From Cumulibacter soli (lineage in GTDB: Bacteria > Actinomycetota > Actinomycetes > Mycobacteriales > Antricoccaceae), in contig NZ_SMSG01000003.1 of NCBI RefSeq assembly GCF_004382795.1, forward strand, positions 186,001-250,000: a DNA stretch of 64,000 nt. Reading direction: 5' to 3'. The notes below the pieces were generated by a model, which had not been told where the DNA came from, did not search any database, and was given only the letters and a program-made list of their open reading frames with translations. A program made the position numbers and the translations under genes. Positions 44,318-54,024 of the stretch are shown in pieces; the stretch's first letter is position 1; each line of letters starts with the position of its first letter.

Positions 44318-44876
44318 GCTGGCCTGCCGAGATGTGACTGATGTCGGTATGTAGGCGGTGCTGCGCGATTTCCCGCTCGCCGGCGTCGAACGTGCGTCGC
44401 CAGCCGTCGCGCTCCCAGCCCGCCGAGCGTAAGAACGCTTCGGTGGCCTTATCGCCGGCGAGTACCCAGCAGATCATCTGTTCGGCGCCACCTGCCCGCG
44501 CGGTGTCGACCGCGGACGCCAAGAGCCGGGCGCCGTGACCGCGGCGTCCCCAGCGAGGTTCGACCAATATCGTCACGATCTCGACCGTCGGTGCCGCGAT
44601 ATCTTCTTCGTCGCTGTCGGTGGGAGCGATAGCGACGAATCCGACGCGCGTTGTCACCGTCGGGCCCGCCTCGAGCGCGACCATGAGTCGGTGTCCGGCA
44701 TCCGGTGGCGCGCTGATCGCTGAACGCCACGACTCGGCTGCTGCCTGCGGAGTCATCGCGTCCAGCGCCGAGGCCGGTAGCTGACGCTCGTACGCCTGGT
44801 GCCAGGTCGCCGATTGAATGCGCCCGATCTCGTCGGCGTCGGTCGGCTGCGCGTCTCTGACATGTCCTTCGGCCAC
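44310..44876 (-). CDS. GNAT family N-acetyltransferase
   Basis: A 188-residue GNAT protein. The acetyl-CoA loop is in VEPRWGRRGHGARLLASAVD (R-R-G-H-G-A), followed by GGAEQMICWVLAGDKATEAF and LRSAGWERDG. The acceptor is unknown. GTG 44876 has TAAGGT 6 nt upstream on the minus strand, and the gene is divergent from the YcaQ-like gene, whose start shows the same arrangement. It is cotranscribed with plsC. Confidence 0.85.
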   Translation of the reverse strand: MAEGHVRDAQPTDADEIGRIQSATWHQAYERQLPASALDAMTPQAAAESWRSAISAPPDAGHRLMVALEAGPTVTTRVGFVAIAPTDSDEEDIAAPTVEIVTILVEPRWGRRGHGARLLASAVDTARAGGAEQMICWVLAGDKATEAFLRSAGWERDGWRRTFDAGEREIAQHRLHTDISHISAGQHG

Positions 44877-44882
44877 GTGACC

Positions 44883-44888
44883 ACCTTA
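44883..44888 (-). promoter_or_regulatory. -10-like element of a probable leaderless GNAT-plsC transcript
   Basis: Minus-strand TAAGGT, 6 nt before the GTG at 44876. It is one half of a divergent pair with the element at 44932-44937. Confidence 0.45.
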
Positions 44889-44931
44889 GTGCGCTTTGCC
44901 GGGCGAGTACGGTGCGACGCACGCCGTCGCC

Positions 44932-44937
44932 TAGGTT
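44932..44937 (+). promoter_or_regulatory. -10-like element of a probable leaderless ycaQ-like transcript
   Basis: TAGGTT, 7 nt before GTG 44945. It supports that start over an upstream in-frame codon at 44912. Confidence 0.5.
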
Positions 44938-44944
44938 GACTCTC

Positions 44945-46141
44945 GTGAGACAGATCAGTGTCCCGGCCGCGCGGCGTATAGCGTTAGCTGCCCAGGGTTT
45001 CGCCGACAGGTCAACCGCGCCTTCGCCAGGCCCGCGCCAGTTCGCCCGGCTGTACGAGCGAACCGCGATCGTGCAGGTCGACTCGGTCAACGTGCTCACT
45101 CGCGCCCACTATCTGCCGGCCTTCTCGCGGCTGGGGCCCTACGATCGGGCCGCCTTTGACGCGATGGAGCATCCACGGCGGCGAGTGTTCGAGTATTGGG
45201 GGCATATGGCGTCGTACTCGCCGGTGCAGCACCATCCGCTGCTGCGCTGGCGGATGGCCGAGCACCGCACCAAGACGTGGGGATTCATTGACCGACTGGT
45301 GCGCGAGAATCCCGCGTACGTCGACGACGTACGGCAGCTCATCGCCGAGCGTGGCCCGCTCACCAGTTCGCAGGTCGATCCGCAGCGGACGGGGAAAGTA
45401 CGCGGTGAGATGTGGTCATGGCACGATGCGAAGGCCGCTATCGAATGGCTCTTCCGCACCGGTGAGTTGGCCTCTGTACGCCGCAACACACAGTTCGAAC
45501 GCGTCTATGACCTGACAGAGCGGGTAATTCCGCGTGAGATTCTTGATCTACCGACACCCACCTGCGACGACGCGCAGCGCGAGTTGCTGGAGGTTGCCGC
45601 CCGCGCGCACGGTGTCGCGACTGCGCAGCACCTGCGTGACTATTTCCGGATCACCGGCCGCCATACCGAGCGCTTGTTGGATGAACTGGTCGAGTCCGGA
45701 GCGCTTCAGCGGGTTCGCCTGCACGGTGTCGAAGGCCAGTGGTTCCTGCATCGAGACGCCCGGATTCCGCGGCACGTGCCGCGATCAGCGCTATTGGCGC
45801 CGTTCGATCCACTGGTGTGGGAGCGCGATCGCACCCAACGACTCTGGGACACCCACTACCGCATCGAAATCTACGTGCCCAAACCCAAACGGGTGCGTGG
45901 CTATTACGTGCTGCCATACCTGCTCGACGAACAATTGGCGGCGCTGGTCGACCTCAAAGCCGACCGAGCGCAGCGGTCGTTGCTCGTGCAAGCGGCGCAC
46001 CACATCGGCACGCTCGATATTCGCTACGTCGCGCAGCGACTTAGCGAGGACCTGGTGAAGATGGCGCACTGGCTCGACCTCGTAGACGTGCGCATCGCCG
46101 ACGTCGGAGACTTATCGGCGCAGTTGCGGTGCGTCGGCTGA
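44945..46141 (+). CDS. AlkX/YcaQ-like DNA glycosylase (HTH_42, winged-helix family)
   Basis: A 398-residue protein of the family formerly annotated as winged-helix DNA-binding. Markers: ARRIALAAQGF near the N-terminus, IVQVDSVNVLTRAHYLPAFS with the catalytic QxD (Q44-V-D46), FEYWGHMASYSP, and a late LLAPFDPLVWERDRTQRLW. Members are DNA glycosylases; those with QxD, like E. coli YcaQ (AlkX), unhook interstrand crosslinks, whereas QxQ marks antibiotic self-resistance AlkZ. A general DNA repair role is therefore more likely. GTG 44945 is chosen for its position after the -10-like TAGGTT. Confidence 0.85.
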   Translation: MRQISVPAARRIALAAQGFADRSTAPSPGPRQFARLYERTAIVQVDSVNVLTRAHYLPAFSRLGPYDRAAFDAMEHPRRRVFEYWGHMASYSPVQHHPLLRWRMAEHRTKTWGFIDRLVRENPAYVDDVRQLIAERGPLTSSQVDPQRTGKVRGEMWSWHDAKAAIEWLFRTGELASVRRNTQFERVYDLTERVIPREILDLPTPTCDDAQRELLEVAARAHGVATAQHLRDYFRITGRHTERLLDELVESGALQRVRLHGVEGQWFLHRDARIPRHVPRSALLAPFDPLVWERDRTQRLWDTHYRIEIYVPKPKRVRGYYVLPYLLDEQLAALVDLKADRAQRSLLVQAAHHIGTLDIRYVAQRLSEDLVKMAHWLDLVDVRIADVGDLSAQLRCVG

Positions 46142-46161
46142 GCGGCACGCCGCAACACTTC

Positions 46162-47862
46162 CTAGAGACCTGGGCGCTTCTGGATCGTCAGCGCGATGGG
46201 CTTGGTCACCGACGCGAAGAAGTCATTGCCCTTGTCGTCGACCACGATGAACGCGGGAAAGTCCTCGACCTCGATTTTCCAGATCGCTTCCATCCCGAGT
46301 TCGGGGTATTCGAGCACCTCAACAGATTTGATGCAGTCCTGTGCCAGGCGCGCGGCAGGCCCACCAATCGAGCCGAGGTAGAAGCCGCCGTGCGTACCGC
46401 ACGCGTCGGTGACCTGCTGTGAGCGATTGCCCTTGGCGAGCATGACCATGGAGCCGCCGGCACCCTGGAACTGCTCGACATAGGAGTCCATCCTCCCGGC
46501 GGTCGTCGGTCCGAACGAACCTGAGGCCATTCCCTCGGGCGTCTTCGCCGGGCCCGCGTAGTAGACGGGGTGATCCTTCAGGTACTGCGGCATGTCCTCG
46601 CCGGCGTCCAGGCGTTCCTTGATTTTGGCGTGCGCGATGTCGCGAGCGACCACGAGTGTCCCGGTCAGCGACAGTCGCGTCTTGACCGGGTGCTTGGTCA
46701 ACTCGGCGCGGATCTCGTCCATCGGCCGCGACAGGTCGATCTTCACCACGACGTTCTGACCAGTCGACTGAAGACCGGTGGCCTCCTCGTCGAGATCAGC
46801 GGTCACGGTCTCGGGTAGGAAGCGGGCCGGTTCAGTCTCCAACTGCTCGATAAACACACCATCGGCGGTGATCTTGCCAAGGCACTGGCGATCGGCCGAG
46901 CACGAGACCGCGATCGCGACCGGAAGGGACGCGCCGTGCCGTGGGAGGCGCACCACACGCACGTCGTGGCAGAAGTACTTACCGCCGAACTGTGCGCCGA
47001 TCCCGCTACGGCGGGTCAACTCCAGGACCTGTTCCTCCAACTCGACGTCGCGGAATCCGTGCGCCGTCGCCGAACCGGAGGTCGGAAGTGAATCAAGGTA
47101 CTTCGCCGAGGCGTACTTCGCGGTCTTCAAAGCAAACTCCGCAGAGGTACCGCCGATGACGATCGCGAGGTGGTACGGCGGGCAGGCCGCGGTGCCCAGC
47201 GAGCGGATCTTCTCGTCCAAGAACGTCATCATCGCGTCGGGGTTAAGGATCGCCTTGGTCTCCTGGAACAGGTACGACTTGTTCGCGGACCCGCCGCCTT
47301 TGGCCATGAAAAGAAACTTGTACGACATCTCATGACCGGGAAGCGTGTCGGCGTACAACTCGACCTGTGCCGGCAGATTGGAGCCGGTATTTTTCTCGTC
47401 CCACATCGTCAGCGGCGCCATTTGCGAGTAACGCAGGTTCAGCTTCGTATACGCGTCGTACACGCCCTTGCTCAGCGCCTTCTCGTCGATGCCTTCGGTG
47501 AGCACCCGCTGTCCGCGTTTGCCCATCACGATCGCGGTGCCGGTGTCTTGGCACATCGGCAGCACCCCGCCGGATGCGATGTTCGCATTCTTCAGCAGGT
47601 CGAGGGCCACGAACTTGTCGTTGTTACTAGCCTCCTCATCATCGAGGATGTTGCGCAGTTGCTGCAGATGAGCCGGACGCAAGTAGTGCGCGATGTCGTG
47701 CATCGCGGTCGCAGACAGTAGCTCTAGAGCCGCCGGATCAACCTGCAGGAACTGCTTGCCGTCCGGTCCCTCCAGGGTGCGCACTCCTTCGGTCGTCAGC
47801 AGTCGGTAGGGGGTGGAATCTTCCCCCAGCGGAAGCATGTCCTCGTATGCGAAGTCGGTCAT
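46162..47862 (-). CDS. fum: Class I (iron-sulfur) fumarate hydratase
   Basis: Fumarase hydrates fumarate to malate in the TCA cycle. The 566-residue length and motifs are those of the one-chain class I enzymes with an oxygen-sensitive [4Fe-4S] cluster: [17 protein letters not shown] at the start, [20 protein letters not shown], and the C-terminal half beginning near [17 protein letters not shown] with [14 protein letters not shown] 47862 follows AGGAG; the frame continues slightly upstream. Most actinobacteria have the class II enzyme, often in addition; that cannot be checked here. Confidence 0.94.
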   Translation of the reverse strand: MTDFAYEDMLPLGEDSTPYRLLTTEGVRTLEGPDGKQFLQVDPAALELLSATAMHDIAHYLRPAHLQQLRNILDDEEASNNDKFVALDLLKNANIASGGVLPMCQDTGTAIVMGKRGQRVLTEGIDEKALSKGVYDAYTKLNLRYSQMAPLTMWDEKNTGSNLPAQVELYADTLPGHEMSYKFLFMAKGGGSANKSYLFQETKAILNPDAMMTFLDEKIRSLGTAACPPYHLAIVIGGTSAEFALKTAKYASAKYLDSLPTSGSATAHGFRDVELEEQVLELTRRSGIGAQFGGKYFCHDVRVVRLPRHGASLPVAIAVSCSADRQCLGKITADGVFIEQLETEPARFLPETVTADLDEEATGLQSTGQNVVVKIDLSRPMDEIRAELTKHPVKTRLSLTGTLVVARDIAHAKIKERLDAGEDMPQYLKDHPVYYAGPAKTPEGMASGSFGPTTAGRMDSYVEQFQGAGGSMVMLAKGNRSQQVTDACGTHGGFYLGSIGGPAARLAQDCIKSVEVLEYPELGMEAIWKIEVEDFPAFIVVDDKGNDFFASVTKPIALTIQKRPGL

Positions 47863-47963
47863 TGCAGCTCCTGTCATGGTGTTCGCGCCGTGCTGGCCAG
47901 CTCGAGCGGCGCCCGAGGCATTGTGTCACCGCGCGCCGAGGCCGACGCGTCACACCCAGGCGG

Positions 47964-47969
47964 TAGGTT
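47964..47969 (+). promoter_or_regulatory. -10-like element of a probable leaderless thyX transcript
   Basis: TAGGTT, 8 nt before ATG 47978 in the gap divergent from fumarase. No Shine-Dalgarno. Confidence 0.5.
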
Positions 47970-47977
47970 GGGTGACC

Positions 47978-48724
47978 ATGGGTGAGCAGACAACACCGCA
48001 GGTCGATGTGATCGCGACAAGCAGTTTTATCCCGCCGGCAGATGTGCCGTTCGAGACCGATGCTGGCGGGGGACAGGCGTTAGCTGAGTTCGCCGGGCGC
48101 GCCTGTTACCGCTCCTGGGATAAGCCGAACCGACGTACTGCCACCAATGCGGGATACCTGCGTCACGTCATTGAGGTCGGTCACCTCGCGGTCTTGGAGC
48201 ACGCCACGGCGACGTTATACATCCGCGGCGTGTCGCGATCGGTGACGCATGAGTTGGTGCGCCACCGGCATCTGTCCTACAGCCAACTGTCGCAGCGGCA
48301 CGTCATCGCTGATCCGTCGTTTGTCGTGCCTGATCCCGTCGCCTCCGACGAGGACCTCGCCGACCTGTTCTCCGCGGCCGCGGGCAAGACCCGGCAGGCG
48401 TACGACGAACTGATGACCGGAATCGAGCAGCGGCTATCTGGCACCGAGGGCGCGGCCCGAAGCAAACGCGCACGGCAAGCGGCGCAGACCCTATTGCCAG
48501 GGGCAAGGGGCACCGAGATTGTCGTGACTGGAAATCTGCGCGCATGGCGGCAGGTCATCGCCGCGCACGGGAGCGATGCCTCCGACGATGAACTGCGTGA
48601 GTTGGTGATCACCTGTCTGGAACGGCTGCGGGGCAGTGAACCGAACGCGTTCGCGGACTTCGTGGTGACGGATCTACCCGATGGCCGTCGGATGGCTTCC
48701 AGCGCGCTCGTGACGGAGGCGTAA
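47978..48724 (+). CDS. thyX: FAD-dependent thymidylate synthase ThyX
   Basis: ThyX makes dTMP with FAD and NADPH and yields tetrahydrofolate directly, without needing DHFR. The 248-residue protein has the signature RHRHLSYSQLSQR (95-107) and ThyX blocks AEFAGRACYRSW and VTGNLRAWRQVI. ATG 47978 is chosen over GTG 47972 from the -10-like site. It belongs to the actinobacterial dapB-thyX-dapA-rnj neighbourhood. Its coexistence with ThyA/DHFR at 27 kb matches M. tuberculosis. Confidence 0.97.
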   Translation: MGEQTTPQVDVIATSSFIPPADVPFETDAGGGQALAEFAGRACYRSWDKPNRRTATNAGYLRHVIEVGHLAVLEHATATLYIRGVSRSVTHELVRHRHLSYSQLSQRHVIADPSFVVPDPVASDEDLADLFSAAAGKTRQAYDELMTGIEQRLSGTEGAARSKRARQAAQTLLPGARGTEIVVTGNLRAWRQVIAAHGSDASDDELRELVITCLERLRGSEPNAFADFVVTDLPDGRRMASSALVTEA

Positions 48725-48727
48725 GCG

Positions 48728-49369
48728 ATGACGATGTCGGTAGCCCGCAGCGAGCGCGAAGCGTTGTGCGACCTGCTAGAGGCGCTCGGTCCGGACGCCC
48801 CCACGCTGTGCGAGGGGTGGGCGACCCGCGAACTGGCTGCGCATCTGGCGCTGCGCGAGCGTCGTCCCGACGCCGCAGTCGGGATTCTGCTGGCGCCATT
48901 GCGACGGCACACCGCACGCGTACAAGCCCGTATCGGCGCACACGAGTGGGAGGACCTGGTCGCGATGCTGCGCACCGGGCCGCCACGCTTCTCGCCATTT
49001 GCGCTGCCCGGAGTCGATGCGCGCGCCAACCTCACCGAGATGTACGTGCATCACGAGGACGTCCGCCGCGCGCAGCCCGATTGGCAGCCGCGCGAGGGCG
49101 ACGGTGAGCGTTACCGTGCGCTCGAGGGCTCCCTCATGAAGGTGGGCAGGCTGCTGCTGCGCTCCAGTCCCGTTACCGTGCGCCTCGACCCTGGCACGGG
49201 CCAGCCATTCGTTGCACGCTCACGCGAATCAGTTGGTGGCGTGACCGTGGTAGGTAGTCCCGACGAACTCACGTTGTGGTGCTTCGGCCGCGAAAAGCAC
49301 GCTCGCGTAGAGCTGATCGGCAGCGAATCGGACGTCGCCGCGGTGCGTGCGGCTCACCGCGGCTTCTGA
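48728..49369 (+). CDS. TIGR03085 family DinB/MDMPI-like metal-binding protein
   Basis: A 213-residue protein of the TIGR03085 family, related to mycothiol-dependent maleylpyruvate isomerase/DinB four-helix proteins. The His-containing LAAHLALRERRPDAAVGI and YVHHEDVRRAQ are candidate metal ligands, and a C-terminal alpha/beta part follows. Members are common in mycothiol-producing actinobacteria, but no reaction is known. It starts 3 nt after thyX. Confidence 0.83.
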   Translation: MTMSVARSEREALCDLLEALGPDAPTLCEGWATRELAAHLALRERRPDAAVGILLAPLRRHTARVQARIGAHEWEDLVAMLRTGPPRFSPFALPGVDARANLTEMYVHHEDVRRAQPDWQPREGDGERYRALEGSLMKVGRLLLRSSPVTVRLDPGTGQPFVARSRESVGGVTVVGSPDELTLWCFGREKHARVELIGSESDVAAVRAAHRGF

Positions 49370-49405
49370 GTGGCACGGCAACGCGACTCGTCAACGAGAG
49401 AACGG

Positions 49406-49411
49406 TAGATT
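49406..49411 (+). promoter_or_regulatory. -10-like element before dapA
   Basis: TAGATT, 6 nt before ATG 49418. GAGGA directly adjoins the ATG and is too close to serve as a normal Shine-Dalgarno, so a leaderless transcript is plausible. Confidence 0.4.
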
Positions 49412-49417
49412 TGAGGA

Positions 49418-50332
49418 ATGACTTCACCCAACGGCGCGGCCGCGCCCATCGGTCGAATGCTGACCGCGATGGCCACCCCGATGACCGCGGACGGTCAGAT
49501 CGATCACGACGATCTCGCCGCGCTCGCGGTACGACTGGTGGATGACGGACACGACGGGCTTGTCGTATCGGGTACGACGGGTGAAGCACCTACGACCACG
49601 GATGCGGAGAAGACGCAGATCCTGCGTACGGTGATTGATGCGGTCGGCGATCGAGCATGCATCGTTGCCGGGGTTGGCACCAACATCACCGACCACACCG
49701 TGCACCTGGCCAAGGCTGCCGAACAGGCCGGTGCGGACGCGTTACTGGTTGTCACGCCGTACTACAACAAGCCGCCGCAAGAGGGCCTCGTCGCACACTT
49801 CACTGCAGTGGCGGACGCGACCGAGCTGCCGAACGTGCTGTACGACATTCCCGGACGAGCAGGGGTCCCGATCCACCCGGCGACGCTGCAGCGGCTGGGT
49901 GAGCATGACCGGATCGTCGGCGTCAAAGACGCCAAGGGCGACTTTTTCTCTGCAGCTGAGGTTATGGCGACGACGAACCTCGTCTACTACTCCGGTGAGG
50001 ATGCGCTGAACCTGGCCTGGTTGGCTAGCGGTGCGGTGGGTCTGATTTCCGTTGTCGGCCACGCCTTTGGACCGGAGTACGTCCGGATGATCGCGGCGGT
50101 CGACCGCGGTGACCTGGGCGAGGCACGCGCGATCAACGCGTCCCTTATCCCGGCCGTGAAGCTCATTATGAGTGCGATGTCCCAAGGGGCGATCCAGTCG
50201 AAGGCCGCGATGCAATTGATGGGCGTGATTCGTTCGCGTCACCTTCGGTTGCCGCTGTTGGAGGCCTCCGAAGGCGAGCTGGGATTCCTGCGCGAGACGC
50301 TTATCGCGGCGGGTAAGAAGGTCACTGTATGA
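49418..50332 (+). CDS. dapA: 4-hydroxy-tetrahydrodipicolinate synthase
   Basis: DapA condenses pyruvate and aspartate semialdehyde, the first committed step of DAP/lysine synthesis. The 304-residue TIM-barrel protein has VSGTTGEAPTTTDAEK, the Tyr in NVLYDIPGRAGV, the Schiff-base Lys in IVGVKDAKGD, and GAVGLISVVGHA. It pairs functionally with DapB at 42.8 kb and overlaps rnj by 4 nt. Confidence 0.97.
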   Translation: MTSPNGAAAPIGRMLTAMATPMTADGQIDHDDLAALAVRLVDDGHDGLVVSGTTGEAPTTTDAEKTQILRTVIDAVGDRACIVAGVGTNITDHTVHLAKAAEQAGADALLVVTPYYNKPPQEGLVAHFTAVADATELPNVLYDIPGRAGVPIHPATLQRLGEHDRIVGVKDAKGDFFSAAEVMATTNLVYYSGEDALNLAWLASGAVGLISVVGHAFGPEYVRMIAAVDRGDLGEARAINASLIPAVKLIMSAMSQGAIQSKAAMQLMGVIRSRHLRLPLLEASEGELGFLRETLIAAGKKVTV

Positions 50333-52020
50333 GCCGCCGCAAGAACGCCGGAACGCTCACCGACCTACCGTCGCTGCCGGCGCACGGTATGCGAATAGTT
50401 CCGCTCGGCGGGCTCGGTGAGATCGGTCGAAATATGGCGGTCTTCGAGCATGAGGGCCGGCTGCTCGTGGTCGATTGCGGCGTTCTTTTCCCCGAGAACG
50501 ATCAACCCGGCGTCGACGTCATCTTGCCGGACTGGTCCCAGTACCAGGATCGGCTGGACGACATAGAGGCGATTGTCCTCACGCACGGTCACGAGGATCA
50601 CATCGGCGCAGTGCCCTACCTGCTCCGGGAGCGTTCCGATATTCCGGTGTACGGCTCGAGGTTAACGAATGCCTTCGTCGGCGCCAAATTACGCGAGCAC
50701 CGGATCAAGGCAACGTTGCAGGACGTCGCCGAGGGTGAGCGCGTCACGCTTGGCCCCTTCGAGTTGGAGTTCTTTGCGGTGAACCACTCCATCCCGGACG
50801 CGATGGCTGTAGCAATCCGTACCCAGGCCGGGCTCGTGCTGCACACGGGTGACTTCAAGATGGATCAGGTGCCGCTCGATGGCCGGATCACTGATCTGGC
50901 TGGATTTGCGCGGCTTGGGTTTGAAGGCATCGACCTGCTGATGGCCGACTCGACCAACGCTGAAGTGCCGGGTTTCGTCACTTCCGAGGAAAAGCTCGGG
51001 CCGGTGATCGAGTCGGTGATCCGCGAGGCAGAGCAGCGCATTATCGTCGCGTCGTTCGCATCCCACGTGCACCGGATTCAGCAGGTTATCGATGCTGCAC
51101 ACAAGAACAACCGCAAGATCGCATTTGTCGGGCGGTCGATGGTACGGAACATGGGTGTTGCTGGGGACCTCGGCTACCTGAATATTCCGCCCGGCCTGAC
51201 CGTGTCCATTGATCAGGCCGCGCGAATGCACCCGTCGCAGGTCGTGATCATTTCCACCGGATCGCAGGGGGAGCCGCTCTCCGCCCTGTCGCGGATGGCG
51301 ACAGGGAACCACCGGCACATCACGATTGAGGAGGGCGACACCGTATTGCTCGCCTCGTCGCTCGTCCCGGGTAACGAGACCGCGGTGAACAAAGTCATCA
51401 ACGCGTTGGCCCAGTTGGGTGCGCAGGTCATCAGTAAGGACAACGCGCTGGTCCATGTGTCTGGACACGCCGCGGCAGGTGAGTTGCTGTATCTGTTGAA
51501 CACCGCGAAGCCGAGCAATCTGATGCCGGTACACGGCGAGTGGCGGCACCTGCGCGCACATGCGGCGCTGGCACGCAAGACCGGCCTCAGCGATGAGCAG
51601 ATCGTGATGACCAGCGACGGTGACGTCGTCGACCTGATCGATGGTCAGGTCCAGGTCGTCGGGCATATTGACTGCGGCATGGTCTATGTGGACGGTAACC
51701 GGGCCGGGGTCGACGAGAGCACGTTGAAGGACCGGCTGATCCTCGGTGAGGAGGGATTCCTGGCCTGCACGATCGTGGTCTCGACCTCCTCGCGGATGAT
51801 CGTGCGCGCAGCGCACGCACACGCTCGCGGGTTCGCCGACAACCCCGAGATTATCGCTGCCGTTGAGCCGTTGGTGGACAAGGAAATTCAGCGCCAGCTT
51901 GAGGAGGGCGTCACTGACTCGCACAAGCTCGCTCAAGCGATGCGCCGCGTCATGGGTCGCTGGGTCAGTGATACTCACCGCCGTCGTCCGATGATCCTGC
52001 CGAGCGTCATTGACCTCTGA
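50329..52020 (+). CDS. rnj: Ribonuclease J
   Basis: RNase J is a metallo-beta-lactamase/beta-CASP nuclease with endo- and 5' exonuclease activity in RNA processing and decay. The 563-residue protein has THGHEDHIGAVP (HxHxDH at 86-91), FFAVNHSIPDAMAV, LHTGDFKMDQ, and the beta-CASP motifs (SFASHVHRIQQVID, ISTGSQGEPLSAL, HVSGHAAAGEL). Start overlaps the dapA stop in ATGA, typical of actinobacteria. With PNPase it gives two of the main RNA-decay enzymes in this window. Confidence 0.97.
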   Translation: MSRRKNAGTLTDLPSLPAHGMRIVPLGGLGEIGRNMAVFEHEGRLLVVDCGVLFPENDQPGVDVILPDWSQYQDRLDDIEAIVLTHGHEDHIGAVPYLLRERSDIPVYGSRLTNAFVGAKLREHRIKATLQDVAEGERVTLGPFELEFFAVNHSIPDAMAVAIRTQAGLVLHTGDFKMDQVPLDGRITDLAGFARLGFEGIDLLMADSTNAEVPGFVTSEEKLGPVIESVIREAEQRIIVASFASHVHRIQQVIDAAHKNNRKIAFVGRSMVRNMGVAGDLGYLNIPPGLTVSIDQAARMHPSQVVIISTGSQGEPLSALSRMATGNHRHITIEEGDTVLLASSLVPGNETAVNKVINALAQLGAQVISKDNALVHVSGHAAAGELLYLLNTAKPSNLMPVHGEWRHLRAHAALARKTGLSDEQIVMTSDGDVVDLIDGQVQVVGHIDCGMVYVDGNRAGVDESTLKDRLILGEEGFLACTIVVSTSSRMIVRAAHAHARGFADNPEIIAAVEPLVDKEIQRQLEEGVTDSHKLAQAMRRVMGRWVSDTHRRRPMILPSVIDL

Positions 52021-52090
52021 GCGGTGCCTCTCCAGGGGTGCCTGGCAAGCGATTGGCAGTCGCGGGAAAAAAGATGTCGCGTCCGGCTAC

Positions 52091-52096
52091 TACCCT
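52091..52096 (+). promoter_or_regulatory. -10-like element of a probable leaderless ABC exporter transcript
   Basis: TACCCT, 8 nt before ATG 52105; no Shine-Dalgarno. Confidence 0.45.
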
Positions 52097-52104
52097 CGGT
52101 AGGT

Positions 52105-53097
52105 ATGAATCAGCCTGCCATTGAAGCAGTCGGCCTAATCAAGAAATTCGGCGACTTCACCGCCGTCAATGATGTCAGTTTCGCCGTGCCGAAAGGGTCC
52201 GTCCTCGGTCTGCTCGGTCCTAACGGCGCCGGGAAGACAACGATCGTCCGGATGATGACGACCTTGTCTGAGCCCACCGAAGGAGTCGCTCGGGTCGCTG
52301 GGTACGACGTCCGCACGCAGCCCGATAAGGTGCGCGGTGCGATGGGTCTGACCGGTCAGGCCGCGTCAGTCGATGAACTGCTGACCGGTCGAGAGAATTT
52401 GCGCCTCATCGGCGAACTTTATGGTCTCGCGCCGAAGCAGGTGCGCGCGTTGTCCGATCAGTTACTCGAACAGTTCTCCCTCACGGACGCGGCGGACAAG
52501 GTGGTCAAGGACTACTCGGGCGGTATGCGCCGTCGTATCGACCTCGCGGTGAGCCTGATCGCGGCGCCGCCGGTGCTGTTCCTCGACGAACCGACAACGG
52601 GGCTGGATCCACGCAGCCGCAACGAACTATGGGACGTGCTTCGTGGGCTCGTCCGGGGCGGCACGACGCTGCTGCTGACCACTCAGTACCTCGAAGAGGC
52701 TGACCAACTCGCCGACAACATCATCGTGATCGATAAGGGCGCAATCATCGCGCAGGGCACTGCGTTGCAACTGAAGGATCAGTCCGGCGCGGCGCGACTG
52801 GTTGTGACGGTGTCGCATGCCGATCGTCTTCAGGAAGCGGCAGAAATCGTTCGCCAGGTGGTCCAGGACGTGCAGGTGGACGCGGATGCTCGTCAGATCA
52901 CAGCCCCGGCGGAGGGGTTGGGGGCGATGACTCAACTCGTTTCGCTGTTCGAGCGCAGCGGGATGCCGCTCGACGACATTGGTCTGCAGCGGCCGAGCCT
53001 GGACGACGTCTTCCTCAAACTGACCGGACACCGCGCCGAGACCGAACCGAGCGCCGACGAACCGGCCGCCGCTATTTCCGAAGGGGCGCGAGGATGA
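52105..53097 (+). CDS. DrrA-type ABC exporter ATP-binding protein
   Basis: The 330-residue ATPase has Walker A GPNGAGKT (38-45), the signature YSGGMRRR (about 137-144), Walker B VLFLDEPTTGLD (157-168), and a DUF4162-like C-terminal region ending the protein after residue 240. The spacing and sequence resemble daunorubicin resistance DrrA, which drives export of lipophilic drugs or lipids. Its partner permease overlaps its stop. Substrate unknown. ATG 52105 is preferred over the upstream frame. Confidence 0.92.
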   Translation: MNQPAIEAVGLIKKFGDFTAVNDVSFAVPKGSVLGLLGPNGAGKTTIVRMMTTLSEPTEGVARVAGYDVRTQPDKVRGAMGLTGQAASVDELLTGRENLRLIGELYGLAPKQVRALSDQLLEQFSLTDAADKVVKDYSGGMRRRIDLAVSLIAAPPVLFLDEPTTGLDPRSRNELWDVLRGLVRGGTTLLLTTQYLEEADQLADNIIVIDKGAIIAQGTALQLKDQSGAARLVVTVSHADRLQEAAEIVRQVVQDVQVDADARQITAPAEGLGAMTQLVSLFERSGMPLDDIGLQRPSLDDVFLKLTGHRAETEPSADEPAAAISEGARG

Positions 53098-53951
53098 CCA
53101 CGACGCCAGTAAAGAATCCGCCACAAGAGACGCCCGTACAGAGCCCGCAACGAGCGTCATACCCGCGCCAGATCCAAACTCTGGTACGGCGGAACCTGAT
53201 CCACATCAAGCGCCAGCCCGAGATGCTGTCGGACGTGACCATCCAGCCGATCATGTTCGTGCTGCTGTTCGCATTCGTGTTTGGCGGTTCGATCCAGACC
53301 GGCAGTGCCGCTGGCTATCGCGAATGGTTGCTCCCCGGAATCATGGCGCAGACGATGACGTTCGCGGCGTTCGTCGTGGCGATCGGCCTCACCAACGATT
53401 TGCAGAAGGGCATCATCGACCGGTTTCGTTCATTGCCCATGAGCAGTAGTGCCGTCCTGGTGTCGCGTAGCGTGTCGAGCCTCATCCACTCGAGCATCGG
53501 CGTGGTGGTCATGGCCGTCACCGGGCTGTTGATCGGTTGGCGGATCCGAACCGACGTCGGGCGCGCCGCACTGGCTTTCGCCCTGTTACTGCTGTTCGGT
53601 TTCGCGATGATCTGGATCGGGATCCTCGTCGGGTCGGCGATCCGTACGTTGGAGGGTGTGAACGGCGTCATGTTTACGACGATTTTCCCGATCACCTTCC
53701 TGGCGAACACCTTCGCCCCGACGGAGAACATGCCACGCGTGCTGCAGGTCATCGCTGAGTGGAATCCGATCTCGGCGCTGGTGCAATCACTGCGCGAGTT
53801 GTGGGGCAATCTCGGCGGGACCGCAACACCGAGTACGGCGGCCTGGCCGTTGCAGCATTCAATCTGGGTCAGCATCGGCTGGTCCGTGCTGATCTCGTTG
53901 GTCATCGCTCCGCTGGCTCTGCGCGCCTATCGCCGGCGTACGACGGACTAA
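53094..53951 (+). CDS. DrrB-type ABC-2 permease
   Basis: A 285-residue ABC-2 membrane protein with six hydrophobic segments. It includes MLSDVTIQPIMFVLLFAFVF in the first TM region, the KGIIDRFRSLPMSSSAVLVS coupling loop, and FPITFLANTFAPTENMPRVL near the last third, all typical of DrrB. It overlaps the ATPase gene in ATGA and forms a two-subunit exporter. A 43-nt tail before the ftsK promoter follows. Confidence 0.92.
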   Translation: MTTTPVKNPPQETPVQSPQRASYPRQIQTLVRRNLIHIKRQPEMLSDVTIQPIMFVLLFAFVFGGSIQTGSAAGYREWLLPGIMAQTMTFAAFVVAIGLTNDLQKGIIDRFRSLPMSSSAVLVSRSVSSLIHSSIGVVVMAVTGLLIGWRIRTDVGRAALAFALLLLFGFAMIWIGILVGSAIRTLEGVNGVMFTTIFPITFLANTFAPTENMPRVLQVIAEWNPISALVQSLRELWGNLGGTATPSTAAWPLQHSIWVSIGWSVLISLVIAPLALRAYRRRTTD

Positions 53952-54011
53952 TCACACCTGCGACACCTGGGGCCAATGGGGCAAATGTGACGGGATGGTC
54001 GGGTGGTGCAC

Positions 54012-54017
54012 TAGGGT
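54012..54017 (+). promoter_or_regulatory. -10-like element of a probable leaderless ftsK transcript
   Basis: TAGGGT, 7 nt before ATG 54025. TGTGAC at 53986 is a loose -35 candidate but with a long 20-nt spacer. Confidence 0.45.
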
Positions 54018-54024
54018 GGTGGGC

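Noticed and set aside
50689-51978. A 429-codon minus-strand frame opposite rnj
   Set aside because: Antisense shadow of RNase J.
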